Source: Micropepsaceae bacterium
Lineage (GTDB): Bacteria > Pseudomonadota > Alphaproteobacteria > Micropepsales > Micropepsaceae
Length of the DNA stretch: 7,104 bases
Assembly (NCBI GenBank): GCA_025450355.1
Contig: JANWHR010000016.1
Coordinates: 1 to 7,104 of the forward strand
Direction: 5' to 3'
In this document: one piece after another, positions 5,545 to 7,104 of the stretch
How the letters are laid out: every line of letters begins with the position of its first letter
How positions within the stretch are numbered: the first letter of the stretch is position 1
Notes under the pieces: model-generated
The model's database searches: none
Seen by the model: only the letters and a program-made list of their open reading frames with translations
Told to the model about the DNA's origin: nothing
Position numbers and translations under genes: made by a program

Positions 5545-7104
5545 CTATTCGGCGCTGGCTCCATCGCTCAGAACCGCGGCAACGGCCTGAACCTGGATCG
5601 GCAACTGCCGCGCGGGAGGAGCACCTGAAAGGACCTCCTTGACCTTTGCGACCAGTTGCTTGAGGCCGAATGGTTTGGGCAGAAAGTGTACCTCTTCCGT
5701 TCGCTCGCCACCGCGCCGGAAGACGTCTTCGGCATAGCCGGACATGTAGATGACCCTCATTTCCGGCTGGAGCTTGATCGCGGCGCGCACCAGCGTCGGC
5801 CCATCCATATTGGGCATCATCACGTCCGTGATCAGCAGATGGATGACGTCCGGGTAACGCCGGACAATGTCCAGCGCCGCTTCTCCGTTGGAGGCTTCGA
5901 GCACAGTGTAGCCGCGCAGCTTCAGGGCGCGGGCGGCGAAACTGCGAACTGCATCCTCATCTTCCACCAACAGAATGGTGTCCTGTCCGGTGATGTCGCG
6001 CATTCCTGTGCGCTCCAGTTCTTCTACGTTGTCTCCTTCCGGCACGGAACCGCGATAGCGCGGCAGGTAAATCGAGAATACGGCCCCCTGCCCGGGCTGG
6101 CTTTCGACATTGATGAACCCGCCGGTCTGCTTCACCACGCCGTAAACGGTTGAAAGGCCAAGCCCCGTGCCATGACCAACCGGCTTCGTCGTGAAGAACG
6201 GTTCGAAGATTTTTTCGAGATTTTCTTTCGGGATGCCGCAGCCGGTGTCGCCAACCTCAATCAGCACATAATCCCCTGCCGGCAACTCGCCCGTAACCAG
6301 TGCGACGGCGTGATCGCGCGACACATTCGTTGTGCGGATATTGATCATCCCCCCGCCGGTGGGCATGGCGTCGCGGGAGTTCACCACCAGGTTCATGACC
6401 GCGTTTGCAATCTGCCCTTCGTCCACATGGACGGGCCAAAGCTCGGCTCCGTGCTCGACCTGCACGACGATGGCCTCTCCCACCAGGCGCCGCAAAAGCA
6501 GCGACAGGTCGGTAATCGTGTCGGACAGCACAATCACTTTCGGCTGCAACGCCTGCTGGCGTGAAAAGGCGAGAAGCTGACGGACCAGCCCTGCTGCGCG
6601 AACGGAGTTTTGTCTGACCTCGTTCAGCTCGGCAAAAGACGGATCGCCGGCCGGATGGCGCATCAGCAGAAGATCGCAATTTCCCATGATGGCCTGGAGC
6701 AGATTGTTGAAATCATGGGCCATGCCGCTCGCCAACTGGTTTACTGCATGCATTTTCTGCGAGTGTGCGAATTGTGTCTCGAGATCGCGCTGATCGGATG
6801 TATCAATCAGATACAGCAGCGCGCGGGCATCATTGCCACGGGCACCGGTCAACGGGCTGGCGAACAATTGCGCCGAGCGCTGGCGAACGTTCGGCCGTGG
6901 TTGGCACAAAATCTCCACCGGGGCAGGACTGCGTTCACCGCTCAAACATTTTGCAATCAGTCCGAGCGCGGGTTCGCGCGCATCAGGCTCGATCAGGGCG
7001 GTCAATTCCGGGGTTTGCGACAAATCTCCGGCCGATGAAAAAAACTCGCGAAACGCGGCATTTGCCTCCAGCACGGCTGCGCCGGCCCCCGCCACCGCCA
7101 CGCC
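5545..7104 (-). CDS. cckA: CckA-type hybrid histidine kinase, 5' end outside window (partial)
   Basis: The frame stays open to the right edge, so the N-terminus (membrane segments and upstream sensor in typical CckA) is missing. Numbering from the GTG at 7101, residues 1-105 are a PAS-like sensor ending YLIDTSDQRDLETQFAHSQK. The HisKA phospho-acceptor is His129 in GMAHDFNNLLQAI. HATPase motifs follow: N box NLVVNSRDAM (237-246), DTGCGIP (285-291), FEPFFTTK and GHGTGLGLS. The receiver (374-492) has the acidic pocket EDED (380-383), phospho-acceptor Asp426 in LLITDVMMPNMDG, Ser454 and Lys476 in LPKPFGLKQL. The HisKA helix (QNSVRAAGLVRQLLAFSRQQ) and receiver end (SGYAEDVFRR...FLPKPFGLKQL) are CckA signatures. 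CckA phosphorylates ChpT, which passes phosphate to CtrA and CpdR. A roughly 25-residue tail follows the receiver. An 86-bp gap separates it from the propeller gene. Confidence 0.9.
   Translation of the reverse strand, partial: GVAVAGAGAAVLEANAAFREFFSSAGDLSQTPELTALIEPDAREPALGLIAKCLSGERSPAPVEILCQPRPNVRQRSAQLFASPLTGARGNDARALLYLIDTSDQRDLETQFAHSQKMHAVNQLASGMAHDFNNLLQAIMGNCDLLLMRHPAGDPSFAELNEVRQNSVRAAGLVRQLLAFSRQQALQPKVIVLSDTITDLSLLLRRLVGEAIVVQVEHGAELWPVHVDEGQIANAVMNLVVNSRDAMPTGGGMINIRTTNVSRDHAVALVTGELPAGDYVLIEVGDTGCGIPKENLEKIFEPFFTTKPVGHGTGLGLSTVYGVVKQTGGFINVESQPGQGAVFSIYLPRYRGSVPEGDNVEELERTGMRDITGQDTILLVEDEDAVRSFAARALKLRGYTVLEASNGEAALDIVRRYPDVIHLLITDVMMPNMDGPTLVRAAIKLQPEMRVIYMSGYAEDVFRRGGERTEEVHFLPKPFGLKQLVAKVKEVLSGAPPARQLPIQVQAVAAVLSDGASAE

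Noticed and set aside
4968..5564. A 198-codon minus-strand frame overlapping the propeller gene and the end of cckA
   Set aside because: Basic, proline- and arginine-rich composition typical of an out-of-frame translation; the in-frame propeller is well supported.

Overview
The window is about 7.1 kb of high-GC, tightly packed DNA. Every gene I can support lies on the minus strand, so transcription runs from high to low coordinates. An alphaproteobacterium is the best fit. The gene at the right edge carries the signature sequence of CckA, the alphaproteobacterial cell-cycle kinase. The left-hand genes belong to families common in Rhizobiales-like genomes. A near-perfect EcfG-type (alphaproteobacterial general stress response) promoter, GGAAC-N17-CGTT, precedes the left-hand operon. 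I cannot name a genus. No RNA gene, IS element, CRISPR array or convincing intrinsic terminator was seen, and no gene-free stretch exceeds 300 bases.

Layout in transcription order. (1) 7104-5545: the 3' part of a CckA-type hybrid histidine kinase (PAS-like region, HisKA, HATPase, receiver); its N-terminus lies outside the window. (2) 5458-1968: a four-gene run with short or overlapping junctions. It encodes a BNR/Asp-box beta-propeller protein, a small MoaD/ThiS-type protein ending in Gly-Gly, a family III (CaiB/BaiF) CoA-transferase and a crotonase-fold protein. The last two junctions are TGATG and ATGA overlaps, so the genes are very probably co-transcribed and translationally coupled. (3) 1906-1355: a small secreted protein of unknown function with its own good Shine-Dalgarno. 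(4) 1307-1: an EcfG-type promoter followed by three membrane-associated genes. These are a single-TM protein with an amphipathic region and a Gly/Ser/Met-rich tail, a two-TM DUF1469/holin-X-like protein, and a DUF3618 protein cut by the left edge. Their junctions overlap (TGATG, then 23 bp).

The right-centre operon looks like an acyl-CoA module: the CoA-transferase would activate a carboxylic acid and the crotonase would act on the thioester. Its joining to a sulfur-carrier-like protein and a beta-propeller is the least explained feature of the window. The crotonase also appears to lack both classical hydratase glutamates, so its reaction is open. The left operon reads as a stress-induced envelope module; its promoter and gene families agree independently on that.
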